Of a stretch of DNA of 64,000 nt, positions 26,939 to 35,422 are shown one piece after another. The notes below the pieces were generated by a model. It saw nothing but the letters and a program-made list of their open reading frames with translations. It was not told the origin of the DNA and searched no databases. Position numbers and translations under genes: made by a program. How positions within the stretch are numbered: the first letter of the stretch is position 1; each line of letters starts with the position of its first letter. Source of the stretch: Flavobacterium sinopsychrotolerans (GTDB lineage: Bacteria > Bacteroidota > Bacteroidia > Flavobacteriales > Flavobacteriaceae); NCBI RefSeq assembly GCF_900110375.1, contig NZ_FODN01000001.1, forward strand, positions 186,001 to 250,000, read 5' to 3'.

Positions 26939-27388
26939 ATGAACCATCATTTATTGTTAATTATCCATCTTTTAAGTGCCACAATTTGGGTGGGCGGCCA
27001 TTTGTTATTGGTCTTTGGCCATTTGCCGCAAGCCCTTAAAGAGAAAGACCCAAGCATCATTCTAAATTACGAAAAAAAGTATGAGCCTGTAGGAATGACA
27101 GCCTTGGTTTTACTGGTCATTACGGGAATTTTAATGGCTTATAAATACGGCGTTAGCATCGAATATTGGTTCCAGTTTGCCACTCCTATTGAGAAAGTGG
27201 TTTCTACAAAATTACTTTTATTGTTCTTGACGGTAGCCTTCGCCTTGAGCGCACAGTTCAGGGTAATTCCCAAACTTAAAAATAATCCAGACAAGTTGCC
27301 TGAAATGGCTTTTCATATACTATCCGTTACGATAATTGGCGTATTGATGCTCATTTTTGGCTCTTTCATCCGTTTTGGCGGGTTTTAA
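26939..27388 (+). CDS. CopD-like four-helix membrane protein
   Basis: The 149-residue protein has four membrane helices, with conserved His in HLLSATIWVGGHLLLVFGHLP and a later KLLLLFLTVAFALSAQFRVIPKL. The pattern resembles the CopD/YcnJ membrane domain and related small haem- or copper-associated proteins. It lies between nrdG and a hemerythrin gene in a cluster of NO-stress genes. A possible -7 box TATCTTTA lies at 26912-26919. Function is unproven. Confidence 0.7.
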   Translation: MNHHLLLIIHLLSATIWVGGHLLLVFGHLPQALKEKDPSIILNYEKKYEPVGMTALVLLVITGILMAYKYGVSIEYWFQFATPIEKVVSTKLLLLFLTVAFALSAQFRVIPKLKNNPDKLPEMAFHILSVTIIGVLMLIFGSFIRFGGF

Positions 27389-27399
27389 ATTTATACCTT

Positions 27400-27864
27400 A
27401 TGATATCAAATAAACCATTAAAAAGAGCTCCGGAATTACAACCTTTAAGTCACGATCATCATCATGGTTTACAATTATGTTGGAAAATACGAACTGGTTT
27501 TTCGAAGCAAATTGAACCCGATCGCATCAAAAAATATTCGGACTGGTTTTTTAAAACGCATTTGAAACCTCATTTTGAATTGGAAGAAAAACATGTATTT
27601 CCCATTTTAGGTACAGAAAACGACCTTTTAAAACGAGCGATTACAGAACATCGTCGTTTGAAACGCTTATTCAAGCAAACTACCGATATAGAAAAGTCTT
27701 TAGGGCTCATAGAAGAAGAACTAGAAGCACATATTCGTTTTGAGGAACGCATTTTATTTGTTGAAATCCAAAAAATAGCCACCCAAGACCAATTGGCTAA
27801 AATCAAAGAAATTCATACCGAAGAATCTTTTGTAGAAAAGGACGATGATCCTTTTTGGATTTAA
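27400..27864 (+). CDS. Hemerythrin-domain protein
   Basis: The 154-residue soluble protein has the hemerythrin ligand pattern: LSHDHHHGLQL, HLKPHFELEEKHVFPIL, ITEHRRLKRLF and LEAHIRFEERILFVEI. It should bind a di-iron centre and may bind or sense O2 or NO. It starts 11 bases after the CopD-like gene, so the two are probably co-transcribed, and the Rrf2 gene follows with its own promoter. Confidence 0.9.
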   Translation: MISNKPLKRAPELQPLSHDHHHGLQLCWKIRTGFSKQIEPDRIKKYSDWFFKTHLKPHFELEEKHVFPILGTENDLLKRAITEHRRLKRLFKQTTDIEKSLGLIEEELEAHIRFEERILFVEIQKIATQDQLAKIKEIHTEESFVEKDDDPFWI

Positions 27865-27883
27865 AAAATAGCCAACCCAAAGA

Positions 27884-27914
27884 ATAAAGGATAGCACTTA
27901 TTTCTATAAATTTG
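27884..27914 (+). promoter_or_regulatory. Promoter and presumed own operator of the rrf2 gene
   Basis: A perfect -7 box TAAATTTG (27907-27914) is directly preceded by ATAAAGGA-N8-ATTTCTAT (27884-27907). The left half equals the norC operator and the right half matches at 5 of 8 positions. This suggests autoregulation. Confidence 0.55.
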
Positions 27915-27927
27915 TAAAAAAATAATT

Positions 27928-28362
27928 ATGTTTTCTAAAACCTGTGAATACGGAATCCGAGCCACCATTTTTATAGCATCAGAATCCTATCAAAATAATA
28001 GAGTTGGGCTTAGAGATATTGCTAAAAAAATAGATTCGCCCGAGGCTTTTACGGCCAAAATTTTACAAATACTATCCAAGGATAATATCATCCATTCTAT
28101 TAAAGGCGTTGGTGGCGGATTTGAAATCCCAAAAGAAACCATGAGCCAAATAAAACTATCGCAAATAGTAACGGCACTAGATGGAGATCGCGTTTTTACC
28201 GGTTGCGGTCTGGGATTAAGTCATTGTTCCGAAGATCATCCTTGTCCGGTTCACGATAAATTCAAGTCCATCAGAAATGAATTGGCTTTCATGCTCGAAA
28301 ACACCAATCTGGAAGAATTAGCAATGGGAATAAAATCAGGCGATACTTTCTTGCGGTATTAA
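27928..28362 (+). CDS. Rrf2-family iron-sulfur regulator, NsrR-like
   Basis: The 144-residue protein starts with the Rrf2 winged helix (FSKTCEYGIRATIFIASES, RDIAKKIDSPEAFTAKILQIL, SIKGVGGGFEI). It carries three cysteines, C93, C100 and C106, with X6 and X5 spacing, close to the NO-sensing cluster site of NsrR (X7, X5). It probably represses NO-response genes until NO destroys its Fe-S cluster. A shared palindrome at nirK, norC, ric and its own promoter is the likely operator. Other Rrf2 members such as IscR or RsrR cannot be excluded by sequence alone. Confidence 0.88.
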   Translation: MFSKTCEYGIRATIFIASESYQNNRVGLRDIAKKIDSPEAFTAKILQILSKDNIIHSIKGVGGGFEIPKETMSQIKLSQIVTALDGDRVFTGCGLGLSHCSEDHPCPVHDKFKSIRNELAFMLENTNLEELAMGIKSGDTFLRY

Positions 28363-28497
28363 GCAAAAGTAATCTTATATTTTACAAAACTGTTTTGTGA
28401 CATAATAGCTAAGATTTCAGATGGATTCTAGCCCCTTTATTTGTACTTAAACAAGTTACCTAGAACTGTATCGTACAAAATAACAACAACAAACAGA

Positions 28498-29208
28498 ATG
28501 AAAATAATAACTTGGAATTGTAATATGGCTTTCCGTAAAAAAGCGGAATTTATTCTGACAGAGCAGCCAGATATTCTAATTGTGCCTGAATGCGAACATC
28601 CTGACAAATTGATTTTCAAAAATGATATAGCTAATCCGACAGACCTATTTTGGTTCGGACAAAACCCAAACAAAGGGCTTGGAATATTTTCATATTCAGA
28701 CTTTAAGATTGAACTTCTAAGTATTCACAATCCTGACTTTAAATATGTTTTACCATTATCCGTAAGCAACGATGAAATCGAGTTTACAATTTTTGCAATA
28801 TGGGCTCAAAAACCTAAAAATCACGATTGCTATACAGAACAAATTTGGAACGCAGTTCATTTTTATAGCGACTTGTTGAATAATGAGAATATAATTCTTG
28901 CAGGTGATTTTAACAGCAGTTCAATTTGGGACAAGCCAAACAGAATTTATAACCATTCTAACCTTGTTGAACTTTTGAAAAATAAGAATATATATAGCAC
29001 CTACCATAGTTTCTACAATCAGGAACAAGGAAAAGAAACTGCTTCAACTCTATTTATGCATAGAAAAATTGATAGACCATATCACATTGATTTTTGCTTT
29101 GCATCGAATAATCTAATTAACAAAATTACAAGTGTACAAATCGGAGAATATGAAAATTGGACTAAATATAGCGACCACAAACCTGTAACTGTAATATTTG
29201 AAATATGA
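28498..29208 (+). CDS. Endonuclease/exonuclease/phosphatase-fold protein
   Basis: ATG at 28498 gives 236 residues with the fold's marks: MKIITWNCN at the start, ILIVPECEHP with the catalytic Glu, ILAGDFNSSSIWD with Asp and Asn, and a C-terminal YSDHKPVTV with the Asp-His pair. These are the metal and catalytic residues of DNase I-like hydrolases. The substrate (DNA, RNA or phosphoester) cannot be told. There is no signal peptide. It is a single gene between rrf2 and a PLP enzyme and has no obvious partner. Confidence 0.85.
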   Translation: MKIITWNCNMAFRKKAEFILTEQPDILIVPECEHPDKLIFKNDIANPTDLFWFGQNPNKGLGIFSYSDFKIELLSIHNPDFKYVLPLSVSNDEIEFTIFAIWAQKPKNHDCYTEQIWNAVHFYSDLLNNENIILAGDFNSSSIWDKPNRIYNHSNLVELLKNKNIYSTYHSFYNQEQGKETASTLFMHRKIDRPYHIDFCFASNNLINKITSVQIGEYENWTKYSDHKPVTVIFEI

Positions 29209-29391
29209 CGACAGAAATCGCAAGCTCCACAAAGTTTCCCTCTCATTAAAAATTTTCTCATTAAGGCTGCGCAAATGTCTCTAAATTTACGCAATTTCCT
29301 GAATCCAAACTATCAAAATTACACTTATAAAATTTCTATTTTTTAAAACCAAAAGCTAACATTTATCATATTTTCTGATTTTTTTAGCATG

Positions 29392-29399
29392 TAGCTTTG
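29392..29399 (+). promoter_or_regulatory. -7 box of the PLP decarboxylase gene
   Basis: TAGCTTTG is a perfect TAnnTTTG box 16 bases before ATG 29415, which is the reason for rejecting an in-frame TTG at 29397 that lies inside it. Confidence 0.6.
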
Positions 29400-29414
29400 G
29401 TAAAAATAGTAATC

Positions 29415-30674
29415 ATGCAATTCTGGAAAAAAATTACCCCCACAGAAAGGCAAATTCGCATTCAAAAAGCATTAGGCGAGAATGTAAATTTTTCTCATGA
29501 TGCCTCTTTGGGGTATCCTGCATCCAAGTTAGATGGAAAAGTATTCAATGAAGAAGCTCAATTTCTAAAAGATGCGCCCATTTTACAAACCTATGTTGCC
29601 AATCCCAATCATATTGGCTGCCATACTTTTGGCACTTCTGAAAAAGCTTTTAGAGGAACACAGGAAATAGAACGGGAGGTTTTGAATGTGCTCGCCGTTG
29701 ATGTTTTTAAAGCTGAACCCAATTCTTTTGACGGTTATATTGCTCCTGGTGGCACCGAAGCGAATATTCAGGCCATTTGGATGTATCGCAACTATTTCAT
29801 TAACAAACTGAATACCAGTCTGTCCGAAATTGCTATAATAGCTTCAGAAGACACCCATTATTCCATTCCGAAAGCAGCCAATCTATTGATGCTGGATTGG
29901 TTAAAAATCCCTGTTGATTTCGAAACCCGCACTATTGATATATTCGCGCTAGAAAATAGCATTATCAATGCTAAAAAACGAGGAAAAAAATATTTTATCG
30001 TAGTTTCAAATATGGGAACGACGATGTTTGGCGCGATTGACAACCCGAATGATTATGTTGAAATTCTCGAAAAACACGACTTAAAATACAAATTACATAT
30101 TGATGCTGCTTATGGTGGTTTTGTATATCCTTTTAGCAATAAAGCCTCCGAAATCAATTTTGAAAACCCAAAAATCAGTTCCATCACCATTGATGCACAC
30201 AAAATGCTTCAGGCTCCTTATGGAACGGGAGTTTTTATTTGTCGAAAAGGATTAATCGAAAATGTTTTGACAAAAGAAGCCGAATATGTCGAAGGAATGG
30301 ATTTGACGCTCTGCGGAAGCCGTTCTGGTGCAAATGCCGTAGCGGTTTGGATGATATTATTTACGTACGGCCCTTTTGGATGGTGTGAAAAAATTCGGAT
30401 TTTACAAATGAGAACAGAATGGTTGTGTGAACAATTGGATGCGTTACACGTGAAGTATTTCAGAGAACCTTTCATGAATATTGCAACCATTCAAGCCGAA
30501 TATATTACACCAGAATTAGTGAAAAAATTCGATTTGGTTCCCCAAAAACACGACGGAAATAATCAATGGTACAAAATTGTAATTATGGATCATGTCGAAA
30601 TAGACCATTTGATGGCTTTTATAACAGACTTAAAAACTACACTTCAACAGAAAAACGAAATTGTTCCAGTGTGA
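29415..30674 (+). CDS. PLP-dependent group II decarboxylase-like enzyme
   Basis: The 419-residue enzyme has the fold I decarboxylase pattern: GGTEANIQAIWMYRNYF near 112-128, SEDTHYSIPKAA, HIDAAYGGF with the PLP-binding Asp, and the Schiff-base K263 in IDAHKMLQAPYGTG. The substrate may be a bulky or acidic amino acid (histidine, glutamate, tyrosine or aspartate type); I cannot tell which. It lies 74 bases upstream of nadA and nadB, which consume aspartate, so a link to aspartate metabolism is possible but unproven. Confidence 0.85.
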   Translation: MQFWKKITPTERQIRIQKALGENVNFSHDASLGYPASKLDGKVFNEEAQFLKDAPILQTYVANPNHIGCHTFGTSEKAFRGTQEIEREVLNVLAVDVFKAEPNSFDGYIAPGGTEANIQAIWMYRNYFINKLNTSLSEIAIIASEDTHYSIPKAANLLMLDWLKIPVDFETRTIDIFALENSIINAKKRGKKYFIVVSNMGTTMFGAIDNPNDYVEILEKHDLKYKLHIDAAYGGFVYPFSNKASEINFENPKISSITIDAHKMLQAPYGTGVFICRKGLIENVLTKEAEYVEGMDLTLCGSRSGANAVAVWMILFTYGPFGWCEKIRILQMRTEWLCEQLDALHVKYFREPFMNIATIQAEYITPELVKKFDLVPQKHDGNNQWYKIVIMDHVEIDHLMAFITDLKTTLQQKNEIVPV

Positions 30675-30748
30675 TGCACTATAAAATCTGCTTCTAGAAT
30701 TTGAAGTGGGAATGCATAACAAATGATGCTTTTTTTAAAACTTAACTA

Positions 30749-31678
30749 ATGAAAAATCTTAAAGAGCGCATACTGGAATTGAAAAAAGAGAAAAATGCGG
30801 TTATTTTAGCCCATTATTATCAAGAAGCCGATATTCAGGATATTGCGGATTATGTGGGTGACAGCTTGGGATTATCACAAGAAGCCATGAAAGTGGATGC
30901 CGATATCATCCTTTTTGCAGGCGTACATTTTATGGCCGAAACTGCCAAAATATTGAACCCGACAAAGAAAGTAATTCTACCCGATTTGAAAGCAGGTTGC
31001 TCATTAGCAGAATCGTGCCCGCCGGATTTATTCAAAAAATTTATTGATGAACATCCCGATCACATTGTCATCACATACGTGAATTGTTCCGCCGAAATTA
31101 AAGCGTTGAGTGATATTGTCTGTACTTCATCAAATGCTTTGAAAATAGTGGAATCCATTCCCAAAGAAACGCCTATTATTTTTGCACCGGATAAAAATTT
31201 AGGAAAATACATCATCAGCAAAACAGGAAGAGACATGCAGCTTTGGGATGGTTCTTGTGTGGTTCATGAAGCTTTTTCGCTGGATAAATTAATCGAAGTC
31301 CATAAACAATATCCTGATGCAACCATAATAGCACATCCCGAATCGGAAACACATATTCTGCAAACAGCAAGCTATATTGGTTCAACAGCAGGGATGATTG
31401 ACTATGTAAAAACAAATCCGAACAATCAATTTATTGTGGCTACCGAAGCGGGAATTTTACATAAAATGCAACAGGAAGTCCCGCATAAAACATTGATTCC
31501 GGCTCCTGCAAAAGAGGATAATACCTGCGCTTGCAGCGAATGTGGCTACATGAAAATGAATACATTACAAAAAGTATATGATTGCTTGCTTACTGAAAGC
31601 CCAGAAATTGATGTCCCTGAAAATATTAGAAAAAAAGCCTTAGTTCCCATTGAACGAATGCTTGAATTATCAAAATAA
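30749..31678 (+). CDS. nadA: Quinolinate synthase
   Basis: NadA condenses iminoaspartate with dihydroxyacetone phosphate to quinolinate, an early step of NAD synthesis. The 309-residue protein shows [22 protein letters not shown], the cluster cysteines C84 (KAGCSLA), C170 (WDGSCVVHE) and C265 within [13 protein letters not shown], plus [21 protein letters not shown]. Cys262 and Cys265 recall the CxxCxxC end of the E. coli type. The stop overlaps the nadB ATG in TAATG, so the two are coupled. Confidence 0.97.
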   Translation: MKNLKERILELKKEKNAVILAHYYQEADIQDIADYVGDSLGLSQEAMKVDADIILFAGVHFMAETAKILNPTKKVILPDLKAGCSLAESCPPDLFKKFIDEHPDHIVITYVNCSAEIKALSDIVCTSSNALKIVESIPKETPIIFAPDKNLGKYIISKTGRDMQLWDGSCVVHEAFSLDKLIEVHKQYPDATIIAHPESETHILQTASYIGSTAGMIDYVKTNPNNQFIVATEAGILHKMQQEVPHKTLIPAPAKEDNTCACSECGYMKMNTLQKVYDCLLTESPEIDVPENIRKKALVPIERMLELSK

Positions 31679-33207
31679 TGATTGCTACAAATTACTTAAT
31701 CATTGGTTCTGGCGTGGCAGGATTGACTTTTGCCATAAAAATTGCAGAACGATTTCCTGATAGAAAAATCACGATAATTACCAAGTCGAACGAAGATGAA
31801 TCCAATACAAAATATGCACAAGGCGGGATTGCCATTGTCACTGACGAAACCGAAGATTCGTATCAAAAACACATTGACGACACCCTCATTTGCGGAGACG
31901 GTTTGTGTGATGTTGATGTCGTCAAAATGGTCGTCACTGAAGGCCCGAAACGATTGAAAGAGCTCATTGCGTGGGGTGCCAAATTTGATAAAACGGTCAA
32001 AGGAAATTTTGATTTAGGCAAAGAAGGCGGCCATTCACGCAACAGGGTGGTACATCATAAAGACCAAACGGGTTATGAAATTGAACGTGCCATTTTAGAG
32101 CAAGTGCATCAAAAAGAAAACATAACCGTTCTGAATCATTATTTTGCACTTGATTTGATAACCCAAAACAATCACTGTTTTGGCGCTTATGCCTTGCATG
32201 AAAAAACAAACGAAATTATCCCATTCCAATCTGATTTTACGGTGCTGGCCACTGGAGGAATAGGTCATCTTTATGGTCATACGACCAATCCGGTTATAGC
32301 AACTGGAGATGGTATCGCCATGGCTTTTCGTGCAAATGCAGCCATCAAAGACATGGAGTTTATTCAATTTCATCCTACCGCTTTATATGATGCTTCAGCA
32401 GGATCTAAATTTTTAATTTCGGAGGCAGTTCGAGGTTTTGGAGCGTATTTGCGTACCCAAAAAGGACTTCGGTTTATGATGAATTATGATGAAAGGGGCG
32501 AATTAGCATCTAGAGATATCGTTTCGCAAAGCATTGATTTGGAACTAAAAAAATCAGGAGACGATTGCGTTTATTTAGATTGTACTCATCTGAATTTAGA
32601 CGCTTTTATCAAGCACTTTCCCATGATTTATGAGCGTTGCAAAAGCATAGGGATTGATATAGCAAAAGACTGGATTCCCGTGGTTCCCGCACAGCATTAT
32701 TTGTGTGGCGGAATTACAGTTGATAAAAACGGAAAAACATCTATAGAAAATTTATTTGCCTGTGGCGAATGTTCCCGTACAGGATTGCATGGCGCCAATA
32801 GATTAGCCTCTAATTCCTTGTTGGAAGCGCTCGTATATTCAGAGAAAATTTATGATTATTTGGCGCATGTTTCTATTGAGAAAAGCCAATTCAATGGGAT
32901 TATCTCGAATTGGGAATCCACTGAAAAACCTAAAATCAGTTCAGATTATTTGGCTAAAATGAAAGCCAAATTACAGCTTTTGATGCGTCAGAATGCAGGA
33001 ATTGTGAGAAATGAATTGGATTTACCGAAAGCCAAAGAACAGCTTTTACATTGGAAAAATGAAATGGAAGAAATTATTAAAACCCATCAAATTAGTGTTG
33101 CACTGTACGAATTACTGAACATGATTACAATTGGGAATTTAATTGTGCAGCACTCCATTGAACGGAAAGATAATCGTGGTGGTTTTATGAAAATCAATGC
33201 TTTATAG
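31678..33207 (+). CDS. nadB: L-aspartate oxidase
   Basis: NadB oxidises aspartate to iminoaspartate for NadA, with fumarate or O2 as acceptor. The 509-residue flavoprotein has the N-terminal FAD motif GSGVAGLTFAIKIAE, SNTKYAQGGIA, the active-site HSRNRVVHHKDQTG region, EFIQFHPTALY and CGGITVDKNGKTSIENLFACGE. The length is usual. It overlaps nadA by one base, so iminoaspartate, which is unstable, can pass between co-produced enzymes. Confidence 0.97.
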   Translation: MIATNYLIIGSGVAGLTFAIKIAERFPDRKITIITKSNEDESNTKYAQGGIAIVTDETEDSYQKHIDDTLICGDGLCDVDVVKMVVTEGPKRLKELIAWGAKFDKTVKGNFDLGKEGGHSRNRVVHHKDQTGYEIERAILEQVHQKENITVLNHYFALDLITQNNHCFGAYALHEKTNEIIPFQSDFTVLATGGIGHLYGHTTNPVIATGDGIAMAFRANAAIKDMEFIQFHPTALYDASAGSKFLISEAVRGFGAYLRTQKGLRFMMNYDERGELASRDIVSQSIDLELKKSGDDCVYLDCTHLNLDAFIKHFPMIYERCKSIGIDIAKDWIPVVPAQHYLCGGITVDKNGKTSIENLFACGECSRTGLHGANRLASNSLLEALVYSEKIYDYLAHVSIEKSQFNGIISNWESTEKPKISSDYLAKMKAKLQLLMRQNAGIVRNELDLPKAKEQLLHWKNEMEEIIKTHQISVALYELLNMITIGNLIVQHSIERKDNRGGFMKINAL

Positions 33208-33310
33208 GAAATATAGAAATAATTTTTTTTACTTAAAAAGCAGTAACATTCTAAAAAAATTATTCCGAACTAAGAGCCTTTTTAAACTTTAAACAGGCTA
33301 ATAAAAAATA

Positions 33311-33347
33311 AAAAAATCGGCTTGAAAATCAATCAAGCCGATTTTTT
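33311..33347. terminator. Bidirectional terminator between nadB and the 604-residue gene
   Basis: A perfect 15-base stem (33311-33325 and 33333-33347; core ATCGGCTTGA) with a 7-base loop is flanked by A6 and T6. Confidence 0.92.
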
Positions 33348-33348
33348 A

Positions 33349-35163
33349 TTATGCCAATTTTAATTCTGGAATCTCAAAAGCAATAAGTTCGCTTTTATAA
33401 ATATCGAATTGACTCAGAATCTCATTTTTAGTGCTTTCGAAAAAAGGAATTTTTGAAAATAAATCTTCATAATATCCGATTCCTAGTAGCAAATTATTTT
33501 TAAACGAATTCCATTTTTTAATTTGTCCCAAAGTTATTTCTTCAGTAACCGCTGAAATTTCATTTTTCAGATAATCCAAATACATTTTTAACTCTTTCAC
33601 AAATAGATTTGGTCGATCAGTAACCGTCAATACAGATGCGTTTCCATAAATATGCTGCACCATTTTAGACAGTGAAACTTCTTTATCAAAATAAGCCATA
33701 TTGGGTCCTGGACAAATGATTACACCCTGCGCCTGCCCTTTTATCTTAATGTCATTTTCAAGATAGGAAGCATTGGCTAAACCCACACAAAGACAGGCTT
33801 TCTCCGTAATACTATTTTTCTTTTTTTCGAAAATTTCAGCAGTTAAAATATCTTTTTCAAGCAGTAATTCTTCCAGTTTCAAGTCTTGGTATTTCTTGGA
33901 AGACGTACAAATTCCTTTCGCATCGTATTCTTTGCTTAACGCCAAAAATCGTTTTGGACACGAACTTCCTGCTTTGCTTTCCTCAATTCGTTTCAATTTC
34001 AATTTTTCATTCGTCGTTCCACGCAACGTATTGAAAGGAATTCCCAACGGCGAAATATGACTTAAATACAAATCATCTTCTTTGGCTCCAGCCAATAATG
34101 CTCTGGTGTGTTTATCAACCGAAGTGGCTTCAGGAACCAATAAAAACGGCGAACCCCAACCCACAGAATCCACATCATAATGATCCAATAGAAAATCGTG
34201 TTCTTCAGCAGTTCCTACGCCGCCTTGAACCGTGATTTTTAAATCCAACGGTCGTTCCGGAACATGCATTTCTTTTTGTCCCAATGCTTTCACCATCAAC
34301 TCATGTGCAGATTGAATCAATTGCTCTTTTTTCTGTTTGAATTCTTCTAGAATCGGTCCCAACAAATAGCCTTCGGTGGCAAAAGCGTGTCCGCCACAAT
34401 TCAGTCCGGATTCAATTCGATATTCAGAAACCCAAAGTCCTTTTTTAGCTAAAAAATTCCCTTGAATCATTGCCGAACGAAAGTCACTTACTTTCAGCGT
34501 GATTTTCTTTTTCAGTGCATTATTCGCATCCGGAAAGAAAGCCGAAAAACTTTCGAAATAGCTGTATAATCTTGGATTCATCCCTGCCGATAAAACAACA
34601 GATGATTCTAATGTACTGTTCACAAACCCGCGCAATGCGGCATGCGCGTCATTAAAAATAATGGGCAATTGTTCATCTTTGATGAAATTATCCTTATCCA
34701 ATTTGGTCATAATATTCACATCAATATCACCCGGATAAAGATTTTTCTCCAGATAATTTTTGATATTTTCTTTGAAAGCGAAACCGTCTTCCATCAAGTT
34801 TTGCAAACCTGCTTTAATCTCTGATTTGTTGGGCAGCATAGCGATGTAATTTTCCAAAGCGGATTTACTTTCCGATAATTCCGTTTTGAAATTTTCGAAT
34901 TTTTCCTTAACGATTTTGTCTACCAAATTCAGATAAGAAGTAATGCGTTCTGCACGATAATCATGTATTTTTTGGGTAATTTCCTGATACGGCAAATCAA
35001 ATTTCTTGCTGTAAAAAGCATTCATTTTTTCGATAAGCTCATCATCCATAATTGAAATAACGGATGAAATACCATACTTCGCCACTCGTATCGGACTATC
35101 AATCGTATAAGCAAGTCCCATAACCGGGATATGAAAAGTATGGAGTGGTTTAAGTGTTGTCAT
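33349..35163 (-). CDS. Unrecognised 604-residue protein, flavin TIM-barrel-like, in the Crp/Fnr regulon
   Basis: I do not recognise this family with certainty. ATG at 35163 (MTTLKPL) is preferred to an in-frame start at 35193, which would lie in the promoter. Residues 11-45 (PVMGLAYTIDSPIRVAKYG, then SSVISIMDDE) and 314-346 (GGVGTAEEHDFLLDHYDVD, GWGSPFLLVPEA) resemble the start and phosphate-binding end of FMN barrels such as nitronate monooxygenase or glutamate synthase. LNCGGHA at 254-260 sits where those enzymes have AGGH. A charged helical insert covers about 60-170. Cysteines C256, C402, C419, C457, C459 and C484 could hold an Fe-S cluster. There is no signal peptide. It is divergent from the Crp/Fnr gene and has a Crp/Fnr-like site 33 bp from its -7 box, so it is probably induced with denitrification. 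Confidence 0.65.
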   Translation of the reverse strand: MTTLKPLHTFHIPVMGLAYTIDSPIRVAKYGISSVISIMDDELIEKMNAFYSKKFDLPYQEITQKIHDYRAERITSYLNLVDKIVKEKFENFKTELSESKSALENYIAMLPNKSEIKAGLQNLMEDGFAFKENIKNYLEKNLYPGDIDVNIMTKLDKDNFIKDEQLPIIFNDAHAALRGFVNSTLESSVVLSAGMNPRLYSYFESFSAFFPDANNALKKKITLKVSDFRSAMIQGNFLAKKGLWVSEYRIESGLNCGGHAFATEGYLLGPILEEFKQKKEQLIQSAHELMVKALGQKEMHVPERPLDLKITVQGGVGTAEEHDFLLDHYDVDSVGWGSPFLLVPEATSVDKHTRALLAGAKEDDLYLSHISPLGIPFNTLRGTTNEKLKLKRIEESKAGSSCPKRFLALSKEYDAKGICTSSKKYQDLKLEELLLEKDILTAEIFEKKKNSITEKACLCVGLANASYLENDIKIKGQAQGVIICPGPNMAYFDKEVSLSKMVQHIYGNASVLTVTDRPNLFVKELKMYLDYLKNEISAVTEEITLGQIKKWNSFKNNLLLGIGYYEDLFSKIPFFESTKNEILSQFDIYKSELIAFEIPELKLA

Positions 35164-35190
35164 GCTAAAATGATTTAAATAAATAAACCA

Positions 35191-35233
35191 CAAAAGTCGA
35201 GAAACTAAAAACTATAAAAACTGATAAATATCA
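35191..35233 (-). promoter_or_regulatory. Crp/Fnr-like site and -7 box of the 604-residue gene
   Basis: TGATAAATATCA (35222-35233) is a perfect palindrome of the same type as at norC. The - strand GACTTTTG (35191-35198) is one base from TAnnTTTG, and the centres are exactly 33 bp apart. Confidence 0.6.
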
Positions 35234-35324
35234 TACGCTATGATACTTTAATAAAATACTTTAGCCATTTTATAGCACTATTTTGAGATTATTTCAAAAT
35301 CAACACATTTTACACTTTTCTAGT

Positions 35325-35369
35325 ATGATTACAATCATAATATTGTTAAATTTATAGAAATTATATTTG
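35325..35369 (+). promoter_or_regulatory. Crp/Fnr-like site and -7 box of the crp/fnr gene
   Basis: ATGATTACAATCAT (35325-35338) is a perfect ATGAT-N4-ATCAT palindrome. TATATTTG (35362-35369) is a perfect -7 box. Centre distance is 34 bp, the activating position, so the regulator probably acts on its own gene. Confidence 0.7.
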
Positions 35370-35422
35370 CAGCAATTGCAAATATGCGTCCTAAAAAACA
35401 CATTCTTAAATCCACTTTAATT

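Noticed and set aside
27884..27907. Perfect member of the Rrf2-type operator set at the rrf2 gene
   Set aside because: Only the left half matches fully; the right half agrees at 5 of 8 positions, so it is listed with lower confidence and not as equal evidence.
29209..29391. Possible small RNA or degenerate gene between the nuclease and decarboxylase genes
   Set aside because: No open frame, hairpin terminator or conserved fold was visible; it reads as plain AT-rich spacer.
33268..33300. Palindrome-like stretch around TTTAAACTTTAAACAGGC after nadB as a further copy of the nrdD repeat
   Set aside because: Only a short TTTAAACTTTAAAC core is shared, which may be chance in such AT-rich DNA.
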